A stretch of DNA of 64,000 nucleotides from Tethya wilhelma (GCA_964030475.1 CAXIPT010000003.1:4462131-4526130); one strand, 5' to 3'; counted from the first letter of the stretch, positions 37,002 to 49,009 are shown. Numbers and translations are program-made. Notes: generated from the letters alone by a model not told the origin.

Positions 37002-37504
37002 TCTTAGCTCCCCTTATCACAGACTACAGAGCGGGAGTGGGTCCCTTTACAGCTCTTGTCTCACTGGCCCCAGGATTGTAAGGCATGATACTCTAATCTC
37101 TGTTTGCTATGTACCCCATTAAGGCAGCTTCACAATATCCAGTGCTGCGTTGCATGACAATACTTCACATTTGGCAACACAATGCAACACATTGACACAG
37201 ATTTTAGAAAAATTGTCCAACTGTACGTTGCGTATCTGTGCATGAAAAATTTTTACATGATGCCACGGGAAATATTGTGAACCGGCCTTTGAAGTCACCC
37301 CATGATATCAAACTACAGTGTTATTAACTTCACATGATTGTACATGCACAATTGCACATACTTGCACTCCTATGTTGCATGTGCAGAATTGGAGCTAGTT
37401 CGTTCTATGGAGGGATCATTTTATGGGCCCTGTTGGAAGATGTGAAGCCAGAACCACGCCCACAAACTCCATTGACATTATCTCTCCAAAGTCAATACCA
37501 CTGA
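33789..37504 (+). CDS. WDR31: WD repeat protein 31
   Basis: Nine exons: 33789-33992, 34128-34202, 34391-34604, 35529-35632, 36017-36145, 36440-36621, 36694-36749, 37008-37077, 37387-37504; 383 residues (human 367). The N-terminus MGGSSSKQQ begins with a possible myristoylation glycine, as in WDR31 (MGNSFSK). A seven-bladed WD40 propeller follows, with blades such as LLVSGSRDNSVGLWDIVTSK, VLQSSEDKTLRVWDLR, VNLWDRRNEKRPIREFKGHTE and VVSAGKDSTIRAWDKESG. The last blades match WDR31 better than other WD40 proteins. WDR31 is a ciliary trafficking factor. Exon 5 begins directly after a GT microsatellite (35899-36014 with an N) and exon 8 after a CT microsatellite (36933-36996). Confidence 0.88.
34839..34869. 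repeat. Short perfect hairpin in WDR31 intron 3
   Basis: Arms GGATATTATAG and CTATAATATCC flank a 9-nt loop. On both sides (about 34792 and 34895) there is a copy of TGGTTTTGTTTTTATAAAAA, suggesting a small duplicated or inserted segment. Confidence 0.6.
34981..35013. repeat. Inverted repeat hairpin in WDR31 intron 3
   Basis: GAGCTCATGAAGGCC and GGCCCTCATGAGCTC form a 15-bp stem with one mismatch and a 3-nt loop. No target duplication was identified. Confidence 0.6.
35638..35700. repeat. (CT)n microsatellite after WDR31 exon 4
   Basis: Starts within the donor region of exon 4 (GTGAGCTCTCTC) and runs for about 60 bases. Confidence 0.95.
35899..36014. repeat. (GT)n microsatellite forming a WDR31 splice acceptor
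   Basis: GT run of more than 100 bases with an N at 35931. It continues into GTGTAG, the acceptor of exon 5, with no separate pyrimidine tract. Confidence 0.95.
36933..36996. repeat. (CT)n microsatellite acting as pyrimidine tract of WDR31 exon 8
   Basis: About 64 bases of CT followed by TTTCCCTCTTAG, the exon 8 acceptor at 37007. Confidence 0.95.
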
Positions 37505-37749
37505 CCATTGATTGTTGCTTCAGTCTGATCTCTACTAGTACTGTTCATACACAATGATAATTATTCATGCACATTAAATTTTGATTTTTGAAAGCACGCA
37601 ATAATGATTATGATATCAAATATCACCAAGTTTCATTAAAGTTCCTTTCTAATTGTTATAAATAGTGTATATTTAATGTTCATATATACCTGCATCAAAA
37701 TGGTTACAATCATTTTATCAACTAGTCTCTAAGCTTACAGCAATAATTA

Positions 37750-38955
37750 TTATTGTTCAAGAATCTTTCTCATTTTCTTCAATGCCATTTCCACTCCCTC
37801 TCTGGACACCTGGTGGTGAAACACAGCTCTGATTGTCACTGGACTCACTTGACTGGACACCAGCATCCTCACTCTAACCTCCATGAAGGTGTCATTGCTG
37901 TCAGCAGTGGAGGTGTCCAGTTTCTCAACAAACTCATCCGGTGTCATTCCATCTCTTACAAAATCAAAATTCACAATGTTTGTCTCAACTGCATTCACAT
38001 CTATTTCAATTCCAAGATGTTTCATTTCAGCAAGACCTTCTGCCAGTCTCTTTGCGTTGTCGTGGTCATGCTGCAGATTTTGACTCATCTTATCAACTGC
38101 AATCAACCCAGGGGCAGCAAGCACTCCAACTTGTCTCATACCTCCACCAAGTGCTTTTCGAAGTCGATGAGCATGCTTGATGAAATCCTCTCTTCCTGCA
38201 ATCACAGACCCAATAGGTGCTCCCAAACCTTTCGAGAGACACATACTCACAGAGTCTGCATGCTTCAGGAGGTCCTTCACAGGTAGATGCAGTGCAGTGG
38301 CGGCATTGAATATCCTTGCACCATCAACGTGCAGCTTGATCCCTTTGTCTTTGATAACCGCCTTCACTTTGTCCATGTATTCAGGTCGTATTACACGTCC
38401 ACCCAGCAAATTTTGCGAGTTTTCCACAACTACTAATCTGGTGCATGGCATGTGAATATCATCTGGCATAATCTTTCTCTGCAGGTCGTCCAAATCGAGC
38501 GTGCCATCGGGAAGATTCTTTACAGTTCTCGTGTGTACCCCACCCAGCTGTGCTACCCCTCCTTGTTCATACTTAGAGATGTGTGACAACTCACCAAGGA
38601 GCACCTCTTCGCCTCGAGCCGAACAGTGAGTGAGGACACAGATGAGGTTCCCCATGGTGCCCGAGGGAACGTAGAGGGCTGCTTCCATCCCAGTGATCTC
38701 GGCAACCCTCTTCTGCAGCTTAACGACCGTGGGATCATCTTGAAATACATCGTCTCCCACTTCAGCTTCAAACATGGCCACTCTCATTTCGTCCGTAGGT
38801 TTGGTGACTGTGTCACTGCGGAGGTCTACCTCACTCAGCTTGATGGGCGTGTCACTGGAGGGGGTCGTAGACTTGTAGAGAACACCATAACGACTCACTA
38901 CAACTCGTTTGAGGCTCTCCTGCTCTGGACTGCTGGTGGAAGCTTCAGACAACAT
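37750..38955 (-). CDS. THA1: L-threonine (allo-threonine) aldolase
   Basis: Single-exon, 401 residues from the ATG at 38955; the longer frame to 39024 would start at GTG and is not supported. A PLP-dependent fold-type I enzyme that splits threonine into glycine and acetaldehyde. The family opening is VDLRSDTVTKPTDEMR. It continues GDDVFQDDPTVVKLQ, YVPSGTMGNLI, the PLP-binding region KLHVDGARIFNAA, and the Schiff-base lysine in SVSMCLSKGLGAPIGS. The sequence before VDLRSDT (about 45 residues) could be a targeting or regulatory tail. It is intronless, in contrast to most neighbours. Tail-to-tail with WDR31 (245 bp) and divergent from GOLGA1. Confidence 0.94.
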   Translation of the reverse strand: MLSEASTSSPEQESLKRVVVSRYGVLYKSTTPSSDTPIKLSEVDLRSDTVTKPTDEMRVAMFEAEVGDDVFQDDPTVVKLQKRVAEITGMEAALYVPSGTMGNLICVLTHCSARGEEVLLGELSHISKYEQGGVAQLGGVHTRTVKNLPDGTLDLDDLQRKIMPDDIHMPCTRLVVVENSQNLLGGRVIRPEYMDKVKAVIKDKGIKLHVDGARIFNAATALHLPVKDLLKHADSVSMCLSKGLGAPIGSVIAGREDFIKHAHRLRKALGGGMRQVGVLAAPGLIAVDKMSQNLQHDHDNAKRLAEGLAEMKHLGIEIDVNAVETNIVNFDFVRDGMTPDEFVEKLDTSTADSNDTFMEVRVRMLVSSQVSPVTIRAVFHHQVSREGVEMALKKMRKILEQ

Positions 38956-39265
38956 CTTTAATAGTGGGCGGGGTCTAGTAATTACTCTAAAACAATGGAC
39001 ATAACACAGAGTCTGAATCAACACACTTTAGCAACCTACAAATACATGCACCAGATCAGAGCTAATTTTTACATCCATGATTCCATCCATACCTTTGCAA
39101 AGAGATGCACAAGTGCTGCATAACATGATCAGACGTCAGATCAGCCCATCCAACTGGTCACGTGGTGAAGTAGGAGGCTGGGCTGATCTAATTAAACGAA
39201 CCGGCAACCACAAGTGTTCAATATTACCTTGACATAAACGTGGACTCCATCCACCACGATCCACC
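38956..39265. other. Divergent intergenic region THA1/GOLGA1
   Basis: 310 bp between start codons. The minus-strand sequence TTGTTTTAG just upstream of 39000 could be an acceptor of a 5' UTR intron of the aldolase. No repeat or clear factor site was recognised. Confidence 0.4.
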
Positions 39266-40576
39266 ATGTTCAAGAAATTGAAACAGAAAATAGAAGAAGG
39301 TGGGGATGTAGGTATAGACAAGGTCTCTTTCTCCCCCAAGAAACCCCCAGGCTCTGCGGTGAGAACTCTCTCGCAGAACGACGAGGATGAGTCCACTCCA
39401 TCTCAGCCAGAAAGGAGGCTGTCCTCACCACCACCTTCATCTGTGGAGCAAGAAGAGCCACGTGACGAGGACCAAGGGGCCGGGGTGGTCATTAGCGATA
39501 CGGGGGACTCTGTGGTGTCTAATTTGGATCTGGTTAGTTATTAAGGACACGCATCATTGCCCCCTGTAGCCCTGTTATTATTACCTATGTCATTGCATAT
39601 GCAATATTTAGTTGCTGTACATCTATTTCATTCATATATGCACACACGTAGTCATCGTCAGGTCTACCAGACCACATGATGTCCAGGACAACTTCCAGTC
39701 ACGAGTCCCTTCTGGAAGCTAGGGTCAAGCAACTAGAACAAAGTATGCACTTCTAGATAGTAACCTTGGAGAGGTGACAGTGGGAGGAAATTAATGAGGA
39801 AGTGATGTGTGTAACTGGGGGAAAAGTAACTAGCCTTTAATGGTAGTGGCAATTATGTATTACTACTGTACTACAAATTATCATACAATTTTTAAGAGGG
39901 AGGGGGGGGGGGAGATGGCATATGGTGTATATTTGAACTGTAGTATATCTGACCTAGTAGTGTAAATGGGTCAAGTTTAATTTGGTGGGCTAATTTGAAC
40001 TGTAACTACACACTATCAGATTCTCTATTTGGTGTATTCTGCATACACTCATTCGCCCCACCCTTCTCAATCCTACCCTCTCACTCTATAGAGTGTATAT
40101 CTCTCTCGGAACTGATGACCGATGAGAGAAATAGGCACAGCGAGGAGGTGGCTAAACTCAGAGATCAGCTGACCACTCTGGACAGGGAGGCCACAGAGCT
40201 CAAGCTACAGGCCGTGGAGTTGCAGTTGGAAAAGTCCGAGATTCAGCAACGATTGGAGAAGGAAGTCAAGGCAGTACAGGAGAACCTCGAGGCCAAAGAA
40301 CAACAGGTACAAACACTCGAACGAGAGAAGACAGAACTGGAGAATGAAATCGAAAAGGTACATACTCGTGCTAGAAATTATAGTAATTATTCTAGTGATT
40401 TGTGTGCAAGTTTCATTGAAGTTGTTTGTTGGCAACAATGCAGAAAGAAACTGCAGAGATTGGTGCTAATGAACGTTATTCTGAACTGGAAAAGAAGGTG
40501 CATCATTTGCAATCAAGATTGGATGCGTTCAATAGCTCCAATGATAGTGAAGTCATTTCCAGACTACAGTCAGAGG

Positions 40577-40655
<79 letters not shown>

Positions 40656-42217
40656 CATGTCACTGATGGTGTATGTATAGGTTGCTGATTTAGAGAGGGC
40701 CATTCAATTGAGGGATGTGGACATCCAGCTGCTGGAAAGAAGGGTTAGTGCATTGCAGTGGTATTGTGATTCTATTTACCTTGTATTGTCTGTGTGTGGA
40801 TATACAGATAGCAATTCAAGACAAAGAGAGAGGAGATGATACTGATGTTGCTATAGAGATGCAGGTGTGTGACACGCATATTTCACATTGACAACAATGT
40901 GCTCGCCAAAATTACTAATAACGTACCTCTTCAATTGTGTTGCTAGCAAAAGCTAGAAGTCTCTTGCAAAGAGCTCACTGACAAGTTGAATGAAGCCAAG
41001 TTGAACTGTTCCCGCCTTCAGAGCGAGCTGACAAGGGAACGTGAGAACAGAGGACACAAGGAGAGAGAACTCACTGATCTTCAGTCGCGACTCCATCACC
41101 AAGTCAAGAGCGAACAGCGCCTCTTGGAAGAGGTGAGTGGGTGTGTCTGTCCATCACATGACAGTCACATGATCAAAATGTTGTGGTTTTTTTTCTACGA
41201 CAACACCAGCTCAATCAACTCAAAACGAATCACGACAAGCACATGCAAGACGTGGAGCAGCTGGTGCTGGAAAAGGACCACCGAATCACTGAGTTGTTAC
41301 AAAACTTGAAGCAGCTCCGAGGTGAGACTGGTGGTCTCTCCTACGAGCCTAAACCACCTGGTCTGGCACGAAGGACGGCCTCCATTGGTGTTCAGACTGT
41401 GTCGCCATGGATACAGCAGTTGGGGGAGGAGCTTGGCAGCTACGAGAGTGGTGGTGCTGCCGTACTGCCGCTGAGCAGTGGGAGCAGTGCCGGTGAGGTG
41501 TTGGGACAGAGCGATGTGAACGGTGATGATTGCATCACTATGAAGTCGTTGGGTCCTGAAGAAGAGGTACGTATGTACAGACAGAGGCATTCTAGTCGCA
41601 GATATAGAGAGTTTATTTCGACTTTTTTTCCATTCCATTTTTTTTCCTAGATGGAAATTATGAGACAACAACAGTTAAGATTAGAAGAACAAGTTACAGA
41701 AAAGAACAAAGTACGTACCAGCAAGAGGTTTCTTTCCCATTCTTTACTGTAAACACATGTATGCACTACAGAGAGTTCAGTGGGCAGCAAAATGTTACGT
41801 GAAACACCTTATTTGGTTTTGATTTGTGAAATACAATTCCTAGTGCTGCATTCAAACTGAAGTAGTCTTGTCTTGTCATTGTATGCTATAGTAAAACCAC
41901 TTATCATCCACCACGTGCCTCTTGTCACATGCATACACCCACACCTCCACTCTCTCTCCTGCATTGTCACATGCAAGATTATCAGAGTACAACAACAAAA
42001 GATTGTCGATATGAGAAAAGAATTGGTAAGCCATTCACTCATTGTCTCCTATTGCATCAGAAGCACAGTATTGTGTATTGTCCTTTCGATGCTGCAAAAC
42101 TGAAGATATTGGGGAAAAATTGTGAACACATGACCACTCACCTGCCTAGCAACCACATACATGTGGTCACAATAATTGTACTGTTGTAGTATATAGGTAT
42201 GTGTACTGTTTTGTTTT

Positions 42218-42249
<32 letters not shown>

Positions 42250-43207
42250 TCCTCCCTCCCTACCCTAGCAAAGGTCCCTCAGTACTGTGGACATGGCAGA
42301 CCTAGCCAGTAGAGGGTCCCAGGGAAAGATGGTCGAGAATTCCCCGTCTCCGCCTCCCGAAATTTCTTTCACCATGGACGTCAATTTTCAGTATCCTTCC
42401 CTTCCTGTTTGCTGGGTCTACTATTTTATTCTCTTGCCATCTTAGGCTCTCCACCCACTGATGTACTATGTACTTTGAATTATTGGTGCCCATTTTAGTC
42501 ATACACTTCGTGTTGGAGTGTGTGTCATTGTATGTCAACAAAAAAACAATGCCACCTGTTGGGAGTGCACGTGTGCGTACATTAGCCAATGATGCAAACA
42601 GTGTTTGTGTGTCTATTTGGTAAAGTATAGCATACCACACACTGTCTGTGAGTCAAGTGCAGGTATGTCATGTGCAAATTGATACAATACGTCCTTACAA
42701 TGCATTGTGTGTAAGAATAGGCTATAGTGGGGAATAGTCTGTCATGTGAAATGGTCAGAATTTCAAGTCACATTGTGCGACTTGAAATTGTACACATTGT
42801 TTGTTTAGTGTCTACCGACTGACTGTAGCAGGTGAAATTCCCTTTTAAGTTTTGTTTTGCTGAGCGAGTACACTGAAACAAAGCAGTTTCCCTTCGCACT
42901 TAATAAAGTGTGCACTGTTCGCATACGGGGGAAGGCTTGGGGTTAGACTATCAGCCTAGGAGTCTGGTTCAAACTGTTTTTTTCAGCCCATTCTCACGCT
43001 CTCACATTCCTTAGCTGCTTAATAACAACTCATCTAGATACCTGAAACATGTTATCATCAAATTTATGTGCAGTCGAGATGATGAAGCACTCCAGTTGAT
43101 CCGAGCTGTGGCCACATTGCTTCAGTTCAGTCCCCAGGAAGAGCAGCATGTCAAAGACTATCTTTATTACAAGGTAAAATTGAATAACCTAAAGGTTGTA
43201 TATAGGT

Positions 43208-43247
<40 letters not shown>

Positions 43248-43392
43248 ATGCGTGCGTGCGTGCGTGCGTGTGACTGCATTTCCATGTTAATGTTTCCTTT
43301 TGTATAACAACTATCTGTGTCTGTAGCTATCTTGGTTTGGAAGAATGCCCACCCCACTTTATCAGCCACTTATCAAGAACCAAAGAACATGA
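39266..43392 (+). CDS. GOLGA1: Golgin-97 (GRIP-domain golgin)
   Basis: Thirteen exons: 39266-39532, 39652-39742, 40092-40357, 40444-40575, 40681-40743, 40808-40864, 40947-41132, 41210-41566, 41651-41710, 41978-42025, 42269-42390, 43038-43173, 43327-43392; 616 residues (human 767). A trans-Golgi tether recruited by Arl1. It begins MFKKLKQKIEEG like golgin-97 and has a Ser/Pro/acidic head. A long coiled coil spans about 100-470. The C-terminal GRIP domain, about 545-592 (FQYLKHVIIKFMCSRDDEAL, LLQFSPQEEQ), is followed by the golgin-97 tail LSWFGRMPTP. A long GT repeat (40576-40653) starts within the donor of exon 4, and a TTTC repeat (42213-42251) precedes the acceptor of exon 11. Confidence 0.92.
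40576..40653. repeat. (GT)n microsatellite forming the donor of GOLGA1 exon 4
   Basis: The exon ends CAGAG and the intron begins GTTGTGTGTG, so the donor is embedded in the repeat. Confidence 0.9.
42213..42251. repeat. (TTTC)n microsatellite before GOLGA1 exon 11
   Basis: Nine or so TTTC units followed by CTCCCTCCCTACCCTAG, the acceptor at 42268. Confidence 0.9.
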
Positions 43393-43587
43393 ACAGCATA
43401 GAAATCCATTATCATTGATTTAAGTTGTTTTTTTTTTGTTGTTTTTTTTCATAATATTATATACACCGGCAATAAATTATTAATATAATTTTTGCCAACA
43501 AATGATTTATTGAAATTAATTTATTTAAAAAAACAAACTTTATTGAAGAATATGAAATATAGAAGCTAAAGGGAAAATATGGTGTTG

Positions 43588-45981
43588 TTACCATGACACA
43601 AAAGAATTGCCAAAGTGAGATATTTCGTGATACACAACACCAACTAGACTCAATATCAAGGTCACCATACACACAATACACACAACAAACACACACAGAC
43701 TACGTCGCCCACAGTGTTCACTCAGAGTGGCGTGATAGTAGTGACTGAGGCACAGACAGTAGAGAAAGTTGAGAAAAACGGCAGAAGAGGACGTCATCAA
43801 GAGCACCATGATTGATCCATACGGTATCTGTGAGATCTCCACTTGCACTACGAATAGGAATGCACTTGATGCAAGGTACAGACACAGGCTGGCCTTCTTG
43901 GCAATCCTGTAGCCCGACGTTGCAAGAAGGTTGAGAGCTGCCAGCACGAGAATCCAGAAGTACCAGTCCACTAGTTCGCTAACAGGCATACTGTGGTCAG
44001 GATAGGGTGTGAAGGGTCTACCAGTGCTGGCCGACAGGAGAGTGATGCCTGCTATCACCAACGGACTGAGGCAGCTGAACCAATCCATGATAATCCAACG
44101 ATGACGAATCTCGTGAAAGAGTCTTTCGGCCTTTCCACCGATGGCGACGGCATAGGTGCCTATCCAGCTCTCATACGAGTAACAATCAATGGTGATGCTG
44201 ATTATCATTAGGACAATGAAGATGGAGAAACTCTCTAGAGCAATGATGATGTGGAAATCTCTTTGAAGAAATGGGATTGAGACGATGGAAATGCTCAGAA
44301 AGTCACAGACGCCACCTTTAAGGGTGTTCTTTTCGCAGACGAGAAATGCTCCAAGGTAGAGAAGTAGAGAAACATAGAGAACAGAGTGCAGCATTGTGAT
44401 CCACAGGCAATTAATCTTACGTTTACCCATCTTCTCCGACAACTCATAAAGCTTTCTAGTGTTGTTTTCCAACCATTCGGTTTCCTCTTCTGACGAGAAA
44501 CATCTGTGTACAAATAGCATTCTTGCTTCTGCTTCCTTCTCACTCAGTTCGGTTTCAGGAATGACAGGATTTGAGGCCAGTACTGGGATTTGTAGCGAAC
44601 AACACAAAGGGATTATAACACGTACCATTAACCGGATAGAAAAGATAAGAAATCTGTTCATGACTTCAGCATACGTGTTGGTTGTTTTAAAAACGGCACG
44701 TAAGCCACCGTCTTCACACATGCTCATTAGAATGGCAGCAAGGCACTGATAGAGAAAGAAGAGGACAAAGGAGATACGAATCATCTCCTTCGTTCTACCG
44801 CGATAGTGACGTTTGAAGAGCCGATGAGGAGTGGTGTCGAACATCGCACATCCAAACAAATGGAGTTTGTCGAGTGGGCGATTCACATCCAGATCAGTTA
44901 AATGTTTTCTCTTTGGACTTGGATTCATGCTACTTCCTTCGCTTTTAGATCGCCTGTATCGTGGCTGAGGAGTGGTGGTGGGCAGACGAGCACTTTGATG
45001 TGGCGAATCACTTACAAAAGGACGGATTGAAGTTTGTGATGCAGTTTCCACCGTGGTTCCATTGTGATCAGTGCCACATCCATTCTGTGAGGCATAAGCT
45101 GTCTCTGTATTGTGCTCACACTGGTACGTTATGTGATGAACAATCGATCGATCACTGTAAATGTGTTGAACAACATGTCCATTTGTTTTCGTGCTTTGAT
45201 TTCGTTGGTGCTGTATATCAGCAGAGTCACTATGTTCCCACTCAAGGCACTTCTCACACTGCTTGAAGCAGTCGGCAGGATGGATTTTCTCCTCATAATC
45301 CTCAACAAGGTGTTCTGGGGGGAAAATGGAGAGTGAGAGAGAATGTAATAATTGATAATTATCAATTCATCATGATATTGAACTGTACGTCTAAGAGTTG
45401 CACTTATTGTGCGAGCTAGTTTTGTAAACATCACAAGTTGATTTACTGGACACAAGAATCAACATTTCCTAATTAGGACTTGACTGACCACAGTCTCTTC
45501 AATCTCGAAAGGTGATCCATGAAAATTATCGATAGTTATGGCTAATCTACACGTCATACTATAACCTTACATAATTATTATACATAATATTATGAATTGA
45601 TTGTGACCTTTTTCAACGGAAACACAATATCAAAACGTTCATATTTCCAAAAATCTGCAAATTCAAATGCTCACCTGCTAGTACTCTCTCAAACTCTTCC
45701 TCCAAGTTCTTGTGGTGTTTGGCGACTGCATACTCCAGAACTCTATTGATTGTGTGTCGTTGTTTGCTCTGATGCTTGTCGACCCAATGGTGAACAAGCT
45801 CAGCAGGAGTAGTGAACATTAACCTACTATCACTGAGTCTGAAATGCTCTGCAAATCCCTTCCAGTTTGTTGGTAGGTAATTGGTGGCTGCATTCTCAAT
45901 GGAATGTATCAGTGCAAATCTGAAGCAGATGGGTGCCTCACAGAGGGGACAGTCAGCTGGAATAGCAGGCTGATGAGCCAT
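43588..45981 (-). CDS. Death-fold-like plus multi-membrane-span protein, copy 1
   Basis: Two exons, 45675-45981 and 43588-45314, join in phase to 677 residues; the start is the ATG at 45981. I do not recognise the whole protein. Residues about 38-98 look like a death-superfamily domain (NWKGFAEHFRLS, LVHHWVDKH, TINRVLEYAV). They are preceded by a Cys-rich stretch (ADCPLCEAPICF). After the junction comes a Cys motif (ADCFKQCEKCL). A long polar segment of about 160 residues follows. Then come 8 or 9 hydrophobic spans, for example ISFVLFFLYQCLAAILMSMCED, SVLYVSLLLYLGAFLVC, FSIFIVLMIISITIDCYSY and VFVVCIVCMVTLILSLVGVV. The large exon is intron-free. The copy at 46699-48637 has the same exon layout and span order. 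Cytoplasmic death-fold signalling from a membrane receptor or channel is only an inference. Confidence 0.75.
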
Positions 45982-46698
45982 AATTTTCACACTGAATTAA
46001 TATGGCAGCAGATACACCGTCTGCAAACACATATATAGCCAAGTGATCCAGATAATATGTCTAGGTATATAACATATACAGTATGTTCACCCAGTCATAT
46101 TTAGAAACAAGTTTACTCACCTCAGTACACTCACTGGGTATGGTACTTGAACAAGAGATTAAATTGACCAGTACAATAAGTGCACATAGACAGATACACA
46201 CACTGCTTCTGCTTTAGTAATAATCTCAACTACCTACTGCTAGCCAAGTGGTAAAAATATAAAGGCTACTATCAATAGGTCAACTGTTACTCCCACTTTT
46301 GTTTCAGCTGTGTGACACAAATCAGATCAGATGAGCAAGGCATGTGATGCTTCTTCCTGTTTAATAGATCTGGTTTCCCCACTTTACACAAAGGTCAAGG
46401 GAAAATTTCCCTTGAAGTTAATACATCCATATATGATTGAGAAGAATTTTCAGTTTAATATAGTATTATGACAACCAGGTTACACAAAATCGTTTTGTCT
46501 ACAGAACCATAAAATTATTTTGTTTATGCAGATACCTGACTGGTCTGCTCAAACATTTACATAACTCTAAAAGCATCGTAGTTTTTTTNCAGAGGGGTTG
46601 TTACAAACAATAAAATATTTTATTAATTGTATGCAGATACCTGACTGGTCTGACATGAGAGATTAAAAAAAAATATTGACATAATATTGTGACAATAG
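45982..46698. other. Intergenic region between the two paralogues
   Basis: 717 bp, AT-rich, with an N at 46589. Two imperfect copies of a stretch ending GCAGATACCTGACTGGTCTG lie at about 46529-46548 and 46633-46652. A piece like AACATTTACATAACTCTAAAAGCATC at 46553 resembles the 3' end of the downstream paralogue's coding sequence (about 46702). This suggests small local duplications at the end of that gene. No other gene was seen. Confidence 0.5.
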
Positions 46699-48637
46699 CT
46701 AAACATTTACATGACAATAACCAGTAGTCTCCAAAGCATCACAGTTTTGTACAGATTCACAACTCCTCTGATTATGTAAAGCAAAATACATAATTTCACG
46801 TGCAGCAACAGAAAACACACTGACAGACACAATAACCAAACACGATAAACTGAGATAAAAACGCTTTGACTTACAACCCTTACTGCGATAGTGACTGAGA
46901 GTCAAGCAGAGTAATAGATTGAACACGGTCACGGCTAGTGTGGTATAGAGCAGCAGTATTGTGCTACCCGGTGGTACACTGACATTCTTCACTTTCAGGA
47001 CAAACCTTAGAAGGAAGATGAGCACAAAGAGAACAATGTGACCAACAACGCAGCATTTCTTTATGATGCTGTTAGCTGAAGAGCCACCAAACTGAAGGAT
47101 AGTGAGAGCGATAATCCAGAAGGACCACAATTGCAATCTTCCAGCGTCCAAGTCACAAGAAGGAGGAGGAGTGAGTGGATTCCCGAAGATGAACATCAAC
47201 ACGGTGAAGGCAAACAGAAGGAGAGAGGTGATGTAACAGAAGGTATCTATCAAGAACCATCTATCACGCATGATGTTGTAGAAGTATGTGTCACATTCAG
47301 CGGCCAAATGGTTCTCCAGACAATAACAGTCCTTCAGTATTCCCATTACCATCATCATAAAGAATACTGCAACACAGTCGCCAAATTGAAATATCTTCAT
47401 ACCAATGAACGGTACCTGAATTTGGAAGAGTTCTCTGATGCATACTGTGTCTCCTATCAAGAGGTCTTCGGCGGTCAAAAACACACCAAGACAAAAGAGA
47501 ATCAAAGAAAACATCACAGCATGGGGTACAATTGAACTCCAGAGAGTCACCTCCTGTACAAGGTCGTGATGATGGTCTTTGTACGATGGTGGAGAATTCT
47601 GTTCCTGTTTGATGGACTTCTTTGTTCCATTCTGCTTTCGATTCTGAAACCTTCTTTCACCTTCTGCCATGCGACATATTTGACGATAAAATGTAAACGG
47701 TGTGGCCACTCTGACCAGAATCCTTAGGAAATAGAGGCACATTCGACGAACTAGCTCCATGACATCTACATCCAGTGCTCCTTCTTTTCTGAAAACACGA
47801 TTCAGTCCTTCATCTTCGCATATTGTGATGAATGTGGATGCTGTCATCTGATATACCAAGAAGAACACTATCACAAATTCCAGCCACGTATGAGGCTTAG
47901 GCCGGAACTGATTGTAGGGAAACATGTTGTGAAAAAGAGCCTTTGATGAGCCGATAAAATGAAGAATGCTATCGATATCAACCTGGGGATCATCTTTGTC
48001 TTTCCGCTTATCCATATCCTGTGGAGGAGGAGATGGTGATGGTGAAGGTTGTGGTGGTGAAGATGGTGATGATGGTGGTGGTGGTGAAGGTGGTGGTGAA
48101 GGTGGTGGTGGCATTTGAAGACATCTCTCACAACATTGAAAGCAGGCAGCAGGATCAGTTACACAGCAAAAGTGATTAGGACATAGATGTTCTGCAAGTA
48201 TAATAGAGAAAATTAATAAAGGCATTATTAGTCTAGGGATTGTGGCTTATTCTAGTTAAGCTAGACTGGAGATTATTTCAGTATAATTTGAAGATCATGA
48301 ACAATGTACCTTTAATCACTTTATCAAGTTGAACACGAAGCTCAGCATCTTCCTCACTGTTACTATTGCAAGCAAACTCCAATAGTCGTTTTATACTGTT
48401 CTTGTCACGATCTGGGTGGTTATTGACCCAAAACTGAACAAGTCCTTCTTTGCCAACAGGAATACGAATGTTGAAGTAGACAACAAACCTCTTCCATCTG
48501 TTTTCTGACGACTTGAAGGAGTCTAACAGTAGTTTTCTGAAGCAAAATGGAGCCAAATATACAGGACAATCTACATAGCTGATGCAAGAGCTGCATCCAA
48601 GGCCCCTGGGTTCTAATCCGCTGAGATCACTGGCCAT
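46699..48637 (-). CDS. Death-fold-like plus multi-membrane-span protein, copy 2
   Basis: Two exons, 48310-48637 and 46699-48191, in phase; 606 residues. Residues about 45-108 repeat the death-fold pattern of its neighbour (RWKRFVVYFNI, LVQFWVNNHPDRDKNSIKRL, LLEFAC). The upstream Cys motif (CPVYLAPFCFRK) and the Cys pair after the junction (DPAACFQCCERCLQ) are also shared. A Pro/Ser-rich linker follows at about 137-160. The spans include LEFVIVFFLVYQMTASTFIT, HAVMFSLILFCLGVFLTAED, GDCVAVFFMMMVMGILKDCY, WFLIDTFCYITSLLLFAFTV and STILLLYTTLAVTVFNLLLC. Shared landmarks with copy 1 include the acidic CED.GL.R.VF motif after span 1 and the order of loops. The sequences have diverged clearly, so the tandem duplication is old. 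No known receptor or channel family was recognised. Confidence 0.75.
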
Positions 48638-49009
48638 TACGCCTATTCACAAACAGCAGATCTTGATGTTTACTTACAAGATTGATGTCTTCAAACTTCC
48701 CCAAAGATTGTTTATCAATTACGTCATGCTGAATTGGCAGTAAAGTTCCCAATACTCACGTGATTAATTATTATTGACCTCAAGATGACATCAGGGTCTC
48801 TCAAGTGCGCGCGCCTCAAGCTGTTTCCGGTGTGAAATATTTGAACACCCATATTTGGTCATTTGAGGCAATTATTTCATAGACACGTCACAAAGCAAAA
48901 CTTTGTGGTTTTCGCTTGTTATAAAGAGGCGCTATTTTCTATGCGGCCTAATTTGCCAATCCCAGTTTGAAAAGTGTTGGCGGACCACTAAACTCGAAAC
49001 TTGAACAAA
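48638..49009. promoter_or_regulatory. Promoter of the IER-like gene with CArG box and ETS site
   Basis: Divergent 372-bp space. It contains CCATATTTGG at 48849-48858, an exact SRF CArG box, and the ETS-type core TTTCCGG (CCGGAAA on the other strand) at 48824-48830, 18 bp away. This CArG plus ETS spacing resembles serum response elements of immediate-early genes. It lies about 150 bp before the IER-like ATG. Confidence 0.6.

Noticed and set aside
47131..47535. 134-codon plus-strand ORF
   Set aside because: Antisense to the membrane exon of death-fold copy 2; no signature.
49001..49009. Earlier start for the IER-like gene, and similar early starts for the threonine aldolase (39024) and death-fold copy 1 (45990)
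   Set aside because: These codons are TTG or GTG, not ATG; the next ATG fits the domains.
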